Assembly: GCF_014334325.1 (NCBI RefSeq)
Contig: NZ_JACSET010000006.1
Location: 97,459-161,458, forward strand
DNA: 64,000 nt
DNA from: Treponema sp. Marseille-Q4130
Lineage (GTDB): Bacteria; Spirochaetota; Spirochaetia; Treponematales; Treponemataceae
Reading direction: 5' to 3'
Position numbers and translations under genes: made by a program. Shown one piece after another: positions 51,477-60,307 of the stretch. Every line of letters starts with the position of its first letter. Positions within the stretch are counted from its first letter, which is position 1. The notes under the pieces are model-generated. The model did no database searches, was not told the origin of the DNA, and was given only the letters and a program-made list of their open reading frames with translations.

Positions 51477-52082
51477 ATGTTTATCACTTGTCTTGACCTT
51501 GAAGGCGTGCTCGTCCCCGAAATATGGATCGCGTTCAGCGAAGCGACCGGCATTCCCGAACTGCGGCGCACAACGCGCGACGAACCGAACTACGATACGC
51601 TCATGCGCTACCGGATCGATATCCTCGACAAACACAATCTCGGTTTGAACGAAATCCGCGAAACGATTAAAAAAATCGACCCGATGCCCGGTGCAAAAGA
51701 TTTTCTCGACAAACTGCGTTCGTTTACGCAAGTGCTCATCTTGAGCGATACTTTCGAACAGTTTGCCGCTCCGCTTATGGAAAAGCTCGGTCGTCCGACG
51801 ATTTTCTGCAATACGCTGGAATACGACGCAAGCGGAAAGATCACCGGTTACAAAATGCGCTGCCCCGAAAGCAAACTCGCAACGGTAAAAGCGCTGCAGT
51901 CTGTCGGTTTCGAAACGATCGCGGCGGGAGATTCGTTTAACGACCTCGCGATGATCAAGGCTTCCAAAGCGGGATTTTTATTCAAATCGACGGAGCAGAT
52001 TATTAAGGATAATCCTTCTCTGCCGGCATACACCGAATACTCGGAGCTCCTCGCAGGCATTAAAAACGCGATGGGGCGCTGA
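51477..52082 (+). CDS. thrH: Phosphoserine phosphatase/homoserine phosphotransferase ThrH
   Basis: A 201-residue HAD-family enzyme. The nucleophile motif is varied to CLDLEGVLVPE (the second Asp replaced by Glu), which is typical of ThrH. Later motifs are VLILSDTFEQFA (Ser of motif II) and AAGDSFNDLAMI (motif IV). ThrH can dephosphorylate phosphoserine and move the phosphate to homoserine. The start is fixed by the promoter 6 bases upstream; the frame is open for 36 more codons, but those contain the promoter. Confidence 0.9.
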   Translation: MFITCLDLEGVLVPEIWIAFSEATGIPELRRTTRDEPNYDTLMRYRIDILDKHNLGLNEIRETIKKIDPMPGAKDFLDKLRSFTQVLILSDTFEQFAAPLMEKLGRPTIFCNTLEYDASGKITGYKMRCPESKLATVKALQSVGFETIAAGDSFNDLAMIKASKAGFLFKSTEQIIKDNPSLPAYTEYSELLAGIKNAMGR

Positions 52083-52087
52083 CGGTT

Positions 52088-54193
52088 TTAAACCGTGAAT
52101 ACGCGGCGCAATTTTTTATTAAAGCGCTCCGTGTCGTCTTTCAGCATCGTTAAAAAGTCATCTCTGTCTATCGTGCCGAGTACCGCGTCCATCTCTTCGC
52201 GGTTCCGGTACGTCATTTTTCGGTAGTAATCGGTATAATCCTTTTCACGCGACGACACCGACAATGCGTACATATCGTCGGAAACGGCGGCGACGCTTTC
52301 GACGAGGTTGCGGTACTGCTCCGCGCTGCATCGCTCAAAGGGAACGCCGTAGATGCATTCCAAAAGATAGAGCGCATAGCGCGTTTTGTCGGCGAGGTAG
52401 GAAGCCGCACACGCATCGTAAAAGGCGTGCACTTTTTCCCAACTCGCGATTTCCCCGCGCTTTACTTTTTCACGCAGCTCATCGATTTTTTCGAGCGGGA
52501 TAATCTGTCCGCCCGCGTTGAGCCACCCGGTGTACAGCGGATGCCGCGCGATTTCCGCAAGGACGGCAGGCGAAACGGATGCGATGCCGTTTTCATCGCA
52601 GTATTCGATTATCGTTTTCGCGGAAAAATATTTAATAATTTTTCGGTATTGGTGATACGCATACGCCGGCCGAAATACCGTCGCGCCGTATCTTTTCTGG
52701 CACTGCGCGTCGGAAAGGGTAAAATCGGCGTCGGGATTTTTTTCAAAAAACGCTTTCGCTTCCGCGAGCCGTTCTTTCGCCGTCAAACGGACGATGCGGT
52801 CGAGCGCCGTCATAATCTCCTGCATCGTATCGGGAGCAAAGGGATCCGTTTCGATGTGCTGCACCGGCACGACCCGCTTATCGCGTTTTTTGAATTTGTA
52901 ACGGTTTCGAACGAGGGCAAACATATCGTACATAAACCACCACGCCGGAAAAATGCGTATGCTCCGATCGCCGTTTTCCCCGAGCGCAACGAGCGAAAAC
53001 GGATACGGGATATCGAGCTCGTATTGGTATGAGCCTTTTGCGATGAGGACGAACGACGCGAATCGGCTGTTGTGTTTAAAATCGCTCGAAAGAGAAGGCC
53101 AAAATCCGCGCGAAGCGATGAGCTCGCCGTCGGGACTGCGCGAATTGTGATTGCTGCCGATCGTCGCGCCCGATGCGATATTCGATTGTCCCATGATAGT
53201 CGATGCGATGAGGAAAGACGAATTGTGATGCTGCTCGTGAAACGGAAATATCAAATTATTAAGAATCTCGCAGCACGACACGGTCGAATTGTCTCCGAGC
53301 ACCGAATTCAAAAGCCGCGCGCCGTATTTGAGCTGGCAGTTTTTGCCGATGACAAAGCGTACCGCAACCGCCTGATAAAAAACGCGGCTTCCGTATCCCA
53401 TGATGCCGTTTACCATTTCGACGCCTTCGCCGATCTGCGACGGCTCCGCCTCCGAAGAGAGCACTGTGATGTTTTTCAATTTGAATGCGCCTTTGATGTA
53501 CGCGCATTCTCCGATTTCCGCATCTTTTAAAAGCGTCGTATTTTTTATGACGGCATTATTTTTAATAATTCCGTGTGTCGCCTCGTCGCGGGACGAGCCC
53601 TGTTCCGTGAGCGCGACAAATCGCTTCATAAGAGAAGTGTCTTCACGATAGCGCGACCACAGATACGCATCGGCGGTAATCATGCTTTTAAACGGAAGCA
53701 CTTCTCTGCCGCCGTTTTCGTTTGCGACTCCGATCCATATACGGTTTTCTTCAGGCTCACCTTTTTTTAAAATCCCTTCGCCGAATTTCGAATGCGGCGT
53801 ACAGCTCATCTCCTGTATATTGAACAGCATGACGTTTTTTCCGAGCCGATAATTTTCAAAATATGCGACGTTCCGGATCGCATTGTCGTCGCCCGTCACG
53901 GCGTTTATTAATTTTGAATTATAGATACCCTCTTCAAGTTCGAGGTCGTGATACTTAAGCATTGCGCGCCTGAGCTTTCCCAAAACGATAAAACCGGAAA
54001 ACGACGAATCGCGTATGAGAGAGGCATCGAAACATTCGGCATCAACGTAAAAATTTTGCCACGAAGAATCGTCCGACGTGTTATGATTTTTTTCGAGCGC
54101 TTCGATTTCTTCTTTCGTAAGACCCCGCTTTCCCGCCGTAAGCTCGGACGGAACGGAGAACGATCGCTTATCCGTATACGTTACCTGCACCAT
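52088..54193 (-). CDS. DUF4954 family protein with left-handed beta-helix
   Basis: A 701-residue cytosolic protein. Residues about 215-330 show hexapeptide-like repeats (AVIKNTTLLKDAEIGECAYIKGAF..., VIGKNCQLKYGARLLNSVLGDNSTVSCC), the left-handed beta-helix found in sugar-nucleotide acyl- and nucleotidyltransferases. The C-terminal half is helical. DUF4954 occurs in Bacteroidota and spirochaetes; no activity is known. The order of a beta-helix and a helical arm suggests a sugar-nucleotide-related enzyme, but this is inference. It is convergent with thrH (5 bases) and divergent from the M16 gene. Confidence 0.8.
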   Translation of the reverse strand: MVQVTYTDKRSFSVPSELTAGKRGLTKEEIEALEKNHNTSDDSSWQNFYVDAECFDASLIRDSSFSGFIVLGKLRRAMLKYHDLELEEGIYNSKLINAVTGDDNAIRNVAYFENYRLGKNVMLFNIQEMSCTPHSKFGEGILKKGEPEENRIWIGVANENGGREVLPFKSMITADAYLWSRYREDTSLMKRFVALTEQGSSRDEATHGIIKNNAVIKNTTLLKDAEIGECAYIKGAFKLKNITVLSSEAEPSQIGEGVEMVNGIMGYGSRVFYQAVAVRFVIGKNCQLKYGARLLNSVLGDNSTVSCCEILNNLIFPFHEQHHNSSFLIASTIMGQSNIASGATIGSNHNSRSPDGELIASRGFWPSLSSDFKHNSRFASFVLIAKGSYQYELDIPYPFSLVALGENGDRSIRIFPAWWFMYDMFALVRNRYKFKKRDKRVVPVQHIETDPFAPDTMQEIMTALDRIVRLTAKERLAEAKAFFEKNPDADFTLSDAQCQKRYGATVFRPAYAYHQYRKIIKYFSAKTIIEYCDENGIASVSPAVLAEIARHPLYTGWLNAGGQIIPLEKIDELREKVKRGEIASWEKVHAFYDACAASYLADKTRYALYLLECIYGVPFERCSAEQYRNLVESVAAVSDDMYALSVSSREKDYTDYYRKMTYRNREEMDAVLGTIDRDDFLTMLKDDTERFNKKLRRVFTV

Positions 54194-54262
54194 AATTGTT
54201 TTTATTGTATATATGTAGACGGCGCTTTGTCAAACCGTACACGGCACGTATCCCGACTATCC

Positions 54263-54291
54263 GTGTCAAAAAATATATTTTACGCTATACT
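54263..54291 (+). promoter_or_regulatory. Promoter of the M16-like gene, predicted leaderless
   Basis: GTGTCA (54263-54268), 17 bases, TATACT (54286-54291), then 6 bases to the ATG. Confidence 0.6.
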
Positions 54292-54297
54292 GCTTTC

Positions 54298-57162
54298 ATG
54301 ACGTTTCGACGAATATTGCGCGCGCAGATTTATACTTTGCTCTTTGCTGTTTGCGTTTTTTCGGCTTTAGGCGATGAAGCAGGCATCCTCCGGGGCTTTG
54401 CCGAATACACGCTCCAAAACGGTATGCAAGTGTTCGTACTCGAGGACTTCGCCGCCGCCCCGATCAGAATCGAATACGCGGTAAAGGCGGGCACAAGAGA
54501 GCAGACGCCGAAAACGGCGGGATTTTTTCCGCTCTATACGCGGCTCTTTGCGGAAGCGGGCAAAGCTTCGTATCCCGAACAGGCGGACGATTGGATCCCC
54601 GACTCGGCAAAGATTTCATGCGATGCGGATGCGGCGCGCTGCGTCGTGACGATCGCGCCGGCGGAAATCGAAAAAGCGCTTTCCGAACTTGCGTACTGCG
54701 CGTTTTCCCCGGCGTTCAGCGATGCGAACATAGCGGCGCAGTTTACCGCGCTCAAAAGCGAAGTGATGAATTATTCGCTCAGCTCTGCGGGATTTATCAA
54801 CGCAAGCATAGACGCGCGCATCTATGCTGCAGCCCCGTGGAAACGGGATTCGGGAGTTTATCCCGCGCTGTTTACGAAAACACCGCTCGCAGGTGTCCGT
54901 TCGATTCTCATGCATATAGCCCGATCTTACTATGTGCCGCAGAACAGCGCGCTCTTTATAAGCGGCGGCATACGAAAAGAAGCGGCGCTCAAAGCCGCGG
55001 AAAAGACATTCGGCGCATGGCCTGGAAGCGCCGCCCTTCCCTCACAGACAAAAACCGCTTCCGAAACCGCCGCGCACAAAACACAAAAGCGGAAATTCGT
55101 CATCAGCGACCCGCTCTTTTCATCCGACTTGACGCAGATCGTCGTGCAGTATACATCCCTTTCGGCGGCACAGGCAGATATGGCGGCACAAGCGTTCAAC
55201 TTTCGCTCATCGTCGTTCAAATCGGCCGTACTGTCGCGCAAAGAACTCGGTATCCGTTCGTCAGATTATATCGATGCCGCCTCAACGCATAAAAACGGAG
55301 AAGTGCGGCTCGTCTTTCAATCGCTCTTCGAAAAATCGAAAACGTCTCCCGACAAACAGGCTGCCGCCTTTATCGCGTGCGTAAAAGATGCCCCTCGTTC
55401 TTTATCGAGCGCGGAACTCATGCGCGCACAGCAAAACCTCGCAGCCGAATATCGAATGCGCTTCGGTAATGCGGCATCCCTTATGAACGCGCTTTCCGAA
55501 CAGTGGGCGTCCGATCGTACGGGGCAAAAAACGGAACCGCTCGTTTCGCAAATTTTCGGCGTTTGCGAAGATATCATCAATTTCGACGCCGCGGCATTCG
55601 AAGCCGACTATGCGAGCGAAGAGCCGTTCGTGTTCGTGCTCGTCAACAGCAGCGTCTACAAACGCTTTGCAAAAGCTTTTGCACATGCCGGCTATGAATC
55701 GGTAACGCAAAAAAACGGATCGTGGTACACGCAGGAATTGTACAAAAACATAACGAGCGAAAACATCGCCGAAGAAAAAGCGTCCGCTTTCTCCGACGAC
55801 GTTTCGGCCGCGGCGTTTTACCGGGCGAAAAACCGTACGGCCTTTTCGTCGTTTACGCTCGCAAACGGCATCCCCGTCGTATGCAAACAAAACGCGTCTT
55901 CGCCGTCCGCCCTCGTCATGCTTTCCGTAAGCGGCGGAGAACTCGGTTCCGCATCGAACCCGGGCTTTTTTTCGCTCCTCATCTATGCGCTCGCCGACAA
56001 TATCCAAAAAGAAATCGATACGCAAAGAGCGCTCGGCACGATCGACGGCACGCCTTCCGTCCGAGCGGAAATCGGTTTAACGAGCGGAACGATTTCGGTC
56101 GAAAGCTTCGCCGACGATATGAGCGTCATCATGCCGTGCATATCGCGCGCGCTCATTTACGGCGACATACGGCCCGCCCAAGCGGACGGACTTGTGTACA
56201 ACGCGCGCTCGCAAAAGCGCCTGCGCGACGGAAATACCGCTCATCAATTATACAGCCGCGCCGTCGCCGAACTCTTTCCCGGTACACCGTACGCCGCGGT
56301 ATTCGACAACAACAGCGACATCCTCGAACGCACGCAGTATGCCGATGTACTCGCCTCTTATCCGTCGCTCCTCGACGCAAGCCGCTACACGATCATCATT
56401 GCAGGCCGCTTCGACCCCCTCATCATACGCGATGCGCTCTCATCTTCTCTCGGTATGCTCGCCCCGCAGACGCCGCGCGAAAAAGCGAAGACTGCAGTCT
56501 CCACCCCCGTCTTTCCGAGCGACGAAAAAGGGAAGCGGATTTCCGTAGCACTTCGCCATCTTTTTTTGACCGACACGCCGGCAAAAGATGCGGGTCCCCG
56601 CCCCGAAACGCTCGTTCCGACAAAGGATTTTTCCGATCCCGTGCAGTATTGGCTTCCGTCTCCGACCGACGCGAGAGAGCGCACCGTATTCAATGCACTC
56701 CTTTCGGCGCTTCGAAACCGCCTTCGAAAAAGCGCCGCCTCTCTCTCAGCGGATATCGCCGTGCATACGGACGGAGCGACACATGCGATGCAGGCGGCCG
56801 TCATCACTTTTACCCATGCCGGGCGTACCGATGCAATCGATAAATGCTACGCCGAAACAATCGCAGCGTTCGACAGGGAACTCGAAGACGATGCGACCTT
56901 TACGCGCGTTAAAGCGGAGATGCAAAACATCCGGGTGCTGGAAGAGCTTTCGCCTACGCAGACAAACCGCGGAACGGCGCTTCTCATGCATGAAGGACTC
57001 GAAGCGGCGGAATGCGGAGACGCGCTCACCGACGCGCAAACCTATCTCGCCTCCTACGAAATCATCGACGATCTTTCGCGCGAAGAAGCCTGCGCCGTTT
57101 TCAAAGCGTACTTTCCGGCACCCGCGCCGCTCAGGCTTTATTCGAAAGATTCGAAGCGGTAA
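54298..57162 (+). CDS. M16-like (insulinase-fold) protein lacking the zinc motif
   Basis: A 954-residue exported protein (signal peptide about residues 1-23, ending FSALG). It has two repeated M16 halves: LQNGMQVFVLEDFAAAPIRIEYAVKAGTRE (about residue 38) and LANGIPVVCKQNASSPSALVMLSVSGGELGS (about residue 520). In active M16 peptidases the first half carries HXXEH; here the aligned segment AGFFPLYTRLFAEAG has no His-Glu-His. The protein is therefore probably not a peptidase by itself. It may be a binding partner, like the inactive subunits of mitochondrial processing peptidase. No active partner gene adjoins it. Confidence 0.75.
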   Translation: MTFRRILRAQIYTLLFAVCVFSALGDEAGILRGFAEYTLQNGMQVFVLEDFAAAPIRIEYAVKAGTREQTPKTAGFFPLYTRLFAEAGKASYPEQADDWIPDSAKISCDADAARCVVTIAPAEIEKALSELAYCAFSPAFSDANIAAQFTALKSEVMNYSLSSAGFINASIDARIYAAAPWKRDSGVYPALFTKTPLAGVRSILMHIARSYYVPQNSALFISGGIRKEAALKAAEKTFGAWPGSAALPSQTKTASETAAHKTQKRKFVISDPLFSSDLTQIVVQYTSLSAAQADMAAQAFNFRSSSFKSAVLSRKELGIRSSDYIDAASTHKNGEVRLVFQSLFEKSKTSPDKQAAAFIACVKDAPRSLSSAELMRAQQNLAAEYRMRFGNAASLMNALSEQWASDRTGQKTEPLVSQIFGVCEDIINFDAAAFEADYASEEPFVFVLVNSSVYKRFAKAFAHAGYESVTQKNGSWYTQELYKNITSENIAEEKASAFSDDVSAAAFYRAKNRTAFSSFTLANGIPVVCKQNASSPSALVMLSVSGGELGSASNPGFFSLLIYALADNIQKEIDTQRALGTIDGTPSVRAEIGLTSGTISVESFADDMSVIMPCISRALIYGDIRPAQADGLVYNARSQKRLRDGNTAHQLYSRAVAELFPGTPYAAVFDNNSDILERTQYADVLASYPSLLDASRYTIIIAGRFDPLIIRDALSSSLGMLAPQTPREKAKTAVSTPVFPSDEKGKRISVALRHLFLTDTPAKDAGPRPETLVPTKDFSDPVQYWLPSPTDARERTVFNALLSALRNRLRKSAASLSADIAVHTDGATHAMQAAVITFTHAGRTDAIDKCYAETIAAFDRELEDDATFTRVKAEMQNIRVLEELSPTQTNRGTALLMHEGLEAAECGDALTDAQTYLASYEIIDDLSREEACAVFKAYFPAPAPLRLYSKDSKR

Positions 57163-57319
57163 GCCGATGACTGCGCGTGATTGACACGGCATTTGATTTT
57201 GAATACAGTAAATTTATCAATGTTATCTGCTATGGATATCGTACGACAGAACAACGTAAAACCTCATTGTACTATCCCCAAAATTACACTTTTTCCGTCT
57301 TTAATATTCTTCACACAAC

Positions 57320-57545
57320 AAGGAGGTACGATAAAAAGCGCCGTCTGAAATATCGCCGTCGCTTTTTATCTCGAGTTTGCTTGGATGTTTGCAGAAGACG
57401 TGTATACGTGGCGTTTCGATAAGAATCGCATGAATACGATACGCTTTATTTTGCAAACTCGACTATTGAACGTGTGCGCTCACGCGCACGGCTAAAACTT
57501 TTTCGGAAATTGATATTTCCTGCAAAAGTTTTTATGGGAGTTAAC
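57320..57545 (+). promoter_or_regulatory. Structured 5' leader RNA, copy 3
   Basis: This is the clearest copy. P1 is GATAAAAAGCG (57330-57340) with CGCTTTTTATC (57360-57370), closing CCGTCTGAAATATCGCCGT. P2 is TCGAGTTTGC (57371-57380) with GCAAACTCGA (57453-57462). P3 is GTGCGC/GCGCAC (57474-57489). P4 is AAAACTTTT/AAAAGTTTT with inner GGAAAT/ATTTCC (57494-57532). GGGAG (57536-57540) and the ATG at 57546 follow. A TAATAT at 57302 may be the -10 element. Confidence 0.85.
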
Positions 57546-58805
57546 ATGAAGAGATCGATCATCGTCGCAGCGCTCGTCGCTGCAGTCGTCGGAACCGCGG
57601 CTTTTGCCAACGGTGTTGAAAACAAAACGAATATGAATCCCGGATACTTGCGAAATCCGAGCCGCAATGCGGAAACGAAGCGCCCCGAAGCGGTGTTTTA
57701 CAATATCGCGGGTACGGGCTTTTTGGAAGACGGCCTGTACTTCGATGCAGGCAATCAATTCGTATTTAAAAAATACACGAACTCGTTTCCGAAAAACGCA
57801 CTTCCTCCTGCTATCGTGGACGAAAAGGATTTCAGTGATACGACGACCGTGTGGCTCTACCCGAACGCCGACATCGTATACAAGCGCGGCCCCTTTGCCG
57901 TGTTCGGAAATTTCGGCATCTACGCCGGCGGCGGAAAACTTTCGTACAAAGACGGTACGACCGTAACAGCCGGTGCACTTGCAAGAAATCCCCCTCTTAT
58001 CGCCGCCGCACAAAATCATTCGGTAGAGCTTTCGTCCATGACCTACGGAGAGCAGGTCGGATTTACGTACTGCCTGAAAAATTTTATCTCTTTTTCCGGC
58101 GCGCTGCGCCTGCTCCAGGCGACGCAATCGATGGAGTTAAAGAGCGATAATGCGGTTTTTGTCGGTGTTAACGGCGGAAACAAAGTGAGCTACGATGCAA
58201 GCGCGTTCGGCGTCGGCGGCGTGTTCGGCATCGACGTGCGCCCCTTCCCCGCCCTCACGCTTTCGACGCAGTTTCAGCTTCATTCCGATATGAAATATGA
58301 AGTAAAGAACGCCAAGGGAAATATAGGAGCCGGACTCGGTATCGCGGACGGTGAAACGTTCCACACCGATTTGCCTGCGGTGCTGAACATGGGAGCGGGC
58401 TATCAAGTGCTGAAACCGCTGTACGTATCCGCAAGCTTCAACTACTACTTCAACTCGTTCGCACAGCTCAATTCCGTACTCAGCAAAAAATTCGGCAAAT
58501 CCGACTACAGCGATTCGTGGGAATTGGCGGCGGGAGCGGACTACGACATCAACGATAAAGTGACGGCGAGTTTGGGATTGTCCTACGGCAACCAGGGGAC
58601 AAAGAAAACGGTAAACAACGCATTCAGCCCCGTTTTGGACAACATCGCGATCGGTACCGGCGTCGAATATCGGCCTATCGATAACCTCACGCTCACGCTC
58701 GGCCTCTTGTACATACAGTATTTTAAGCAGGATTATGGAGCCAGTGAACTCAACAAGCAGATCTTTATGACGAGCATCGGTGCAACCTACCGGCTCCCCA
58801 TATAA
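57546..58805 (+). CDS. OmpP1/FadL-like outer-membrane protein
   Basis: A 419-residue protein with a signal peptide (cleavage about AFAN, residue 21). The N-terminal part has NPGYLRNPSRNAET and AVFYNIAGTGFLEDGLYFDAGNQFVF, matching the treponemal FadL-like family ('hatch' region followed by barrel strands). The remainder alternates amphipathic strands and ends in the aromatic-poor but barrel-like TSIGATYRLPI. Such proteins form pores for hydrophobic molecules in the outer membrane. It is a single gene with the repeated leader RNA, so its amount may be set by that RNA. Confidence 0.85.
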   Translation: MKRSIIVAALVAAVVGTAAFANGVENKTNMNPGYLRNPSRNAETKRPEAVFYNIAGTGFLEDGLYFDAGNQFVFKKYTNSFPKNALPPAIVDEKDFSDTTTVWLYPNADIVYKRGPFAVFGNFGIYAGGGKLSYKDGTTVTAGALARNPPLIAAAQNHSVELSSMTYGEQVGFTYCLKNFISFSGALRLLQATQSMELKSDNAVFVGVNGGNKVSYDASAFGVGGVFGIDVRPFPALTLSTQFQLHSDMKYEVKNAKGNIGAGLGIADGETFHTDLPAVLNMGAGYQVLKPLYVSASFNYYFNSFAQLNSVLSKKFGKSDYSDSWELAAGADYDINDKVTASLGLSYGNQGTKKTVNNAFSPVLDNIAIGTGVEYRPIDNLTLTLGLLYIQYFKQDYGASELNKQIFMTSIGATYRLPI

Positions 58806-58841
58806 GTTTTTTAATCATCGGTACGCAAAACCGTTGCAAAA

Positions 58842-59019
58842 GGGGCTGTCCCGAAAGTAATTCGTGCGGAGGGTTTAATACCCCGACGCTTGCGTCGTAA
58901 CAAAGGGTATTAAAGCCGACTGCAACCACCTTATGAGAACATACAGTGCGAAACGTTGAGCACTGTACCCGACGCTTGCGTCGGGGTTGTTGATTGAAAA
59001 CTTCACAAAGGACAGCCCC
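58842..59019. terminator. Large inverted repeat enclosing REP-like copy C
   Basis: GGGGCTGTCC (58842-58851) and GGACAGCCCC (59010-59019) are perfect complements 158 bases apart and are followed by a T run on the plus strand. Inside lies the REP-like unit twice. It separates the FadL-like gene from the convergent peptidase gene. Confidence 0.65.
58861..58986. repeat. REP-like palindrome, copy C (split)
   Basis: TTCGTGCGGAGGGTTTAATA then CCCCGACGC/GCGTCG (58861-58897), about 70 other bases, and a second palindrome CCCGACGC/GCGTCGGGG (58968-58986). It is inverted relative to copies A and B. Confidence 0.65.
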
Positions 59020-59054
59020 TTATTTTTTATTCACGGATCGCATCTTCGCGCCGT

Positions 59055-60284
59055 TTAGGCGCCGAACAAAAATGCGAGCGTCTGTGCGTCGGAAACGATA
59101 TTGTCGAGGATGCAGTATTCGTCGGGTTGATGAGCCATGTCGTCTAGCGTGCTCCATACGGCGGCGTTGTAGCCGAGCTCCCGGAGCGGAGCCGCGACGG
59201 TGCCTCCTCCGATGCCGATCGTCCGAGCGGTTTTTCCGTGCACCGCTTTGAGCGCTTCGGAAAGCTTTTGCACGACGGGAGCGTCGACGGGAGTTGCCGG
59301 CGATTCGCCTGCCTGCGGCATCGTATATTCGATTTTTACACCGTATTTTTTTTCTATCGCTTTGCAACGCTTATCGACTTCAGCGTACACTTCTTTGAGC
59401 GTATAGCACGGGATGATCCTGCAGTCCATGCAGAACACGTCTTCTCCCGGAATGATATTGATGCCGGCTACGTTTTGCATCCTCATCGTCGGCTCGAACG
59501 TCGAACAGTCGGGCGTAAAAAGCGGATCGCGCTTGTCGAACACGTCTTTCATATCGTGGAGCGAAAGCGCGAGGGCATCGGAGGCAAGGCAGGCGTTGCA
59601 TCCGGTGTCGGGACGCGAACCGTGCGTCTGTTTTCCCGTTACGCGGAAGCGGAGCCATAAAATATTTTTTTCGGCAACTTCGATCGTTTCGCCCTTTGCG
59701 TCTCCGCCGTCGGGAATGACGATGATGTCTTCTTTACGGAAAAGTTTATGCGCTTTTAATAAATATTTTATGCCGTATTCGCTGCCCACTTCTTCGTCGG
59801 CCATAAATAAAAGTTTGACCGTGTGTTCGGGGACAATGCCGCACTTCATATACGCGAGGGCTGCAAAGACGCCGGACGTGAGTCCCTGCTGATTGTCTTC
59901 GACGCCGCGCCCGTAGAGCTTGCCGTCTTTTTCGACGACTTTCCACGGATCGGAATGCCACAGCGATTTTTCGCCGACGGGCACGACATCCAAGTGCGCC
60001 ATAACCCACACCGAAAAATCGTCCGATTTGCCGGGAAGGGTCACGACGGCGTTCGGACGTATGCCGCTTGCAACGCGCGGATCGCTCGCGTCGTAGCGTT
60101 CGATATTCGTAAAACCCTGTTCGCGGAGCCACGCGATAAGCGCTTCGCATTTTTCGATTTCACCCTGCCCGCCGTTTTCCGGAGCGAGGGCGGGATGGCT
60201 CGTCAAAAGCGTTTCGAGCGCGACGATATCGCGTTTCGAAGATGCGATATAATCGAAGAGTTTTTGTTTCGTATCTTTATCCAT
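59055..60284 (-). CDS. M20-family metallopeptidase (dipeptidase type)
   Basis: A 409-residue cytosolic enzyme. The start MDKDTKQKLFDYI has AGGTG upstream. Metal ligands are visible in VMAHLDVVPVG (His), YGRGVEDNQQG (Asp), LLFMADEEVGSE (Glu-Glu) and VIPDGGD (Asp). The lid domain is central (about 185-300). Family members hydrolyse dipeptides or amino-acid conjugates with two zinc ions; the exact substrate is unknown. Confidence 0.88.
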   Translation of the reverse strand: MDKDTKQKLFDYIASSKRDIVALETLLTSHPALAPENGGQGEIEKCEALIAWLREQGFTNIERYDASDPRVASGIRPNAVVTLPGKSDDFSVWVMAHLDVVPVGEKSLWHSDPWKVVEKDGKLYGRGVEDNQQGLTSGVFAALAYMKCGIVPEHTVKLLFMADEEVGSEYGIKYLLKAHKLFRKEDIIVIPDGGDAKGETIEVAEKNILWLRFRVTGKQTHGSRPDTGCNACLASDALALSLHDMKDVFDKRDPLFTPDCSTFEPTMRMQNVAGINIIPGEDVFCMDCRIIPCYTLKEVYAEVDKRCKAIEKKYGVKIEYTMPQAGESPATPVDAPVVQKLSEALKAVHGKTARTIGIGGGTVAAPLRELGYNAAVWSTLDDMAHQPDEYCILDNIVSDAQTLAFLFGA

Positions 60285-60307
60285 TTTTTTCACCTCACAG
60301 CGCAATA

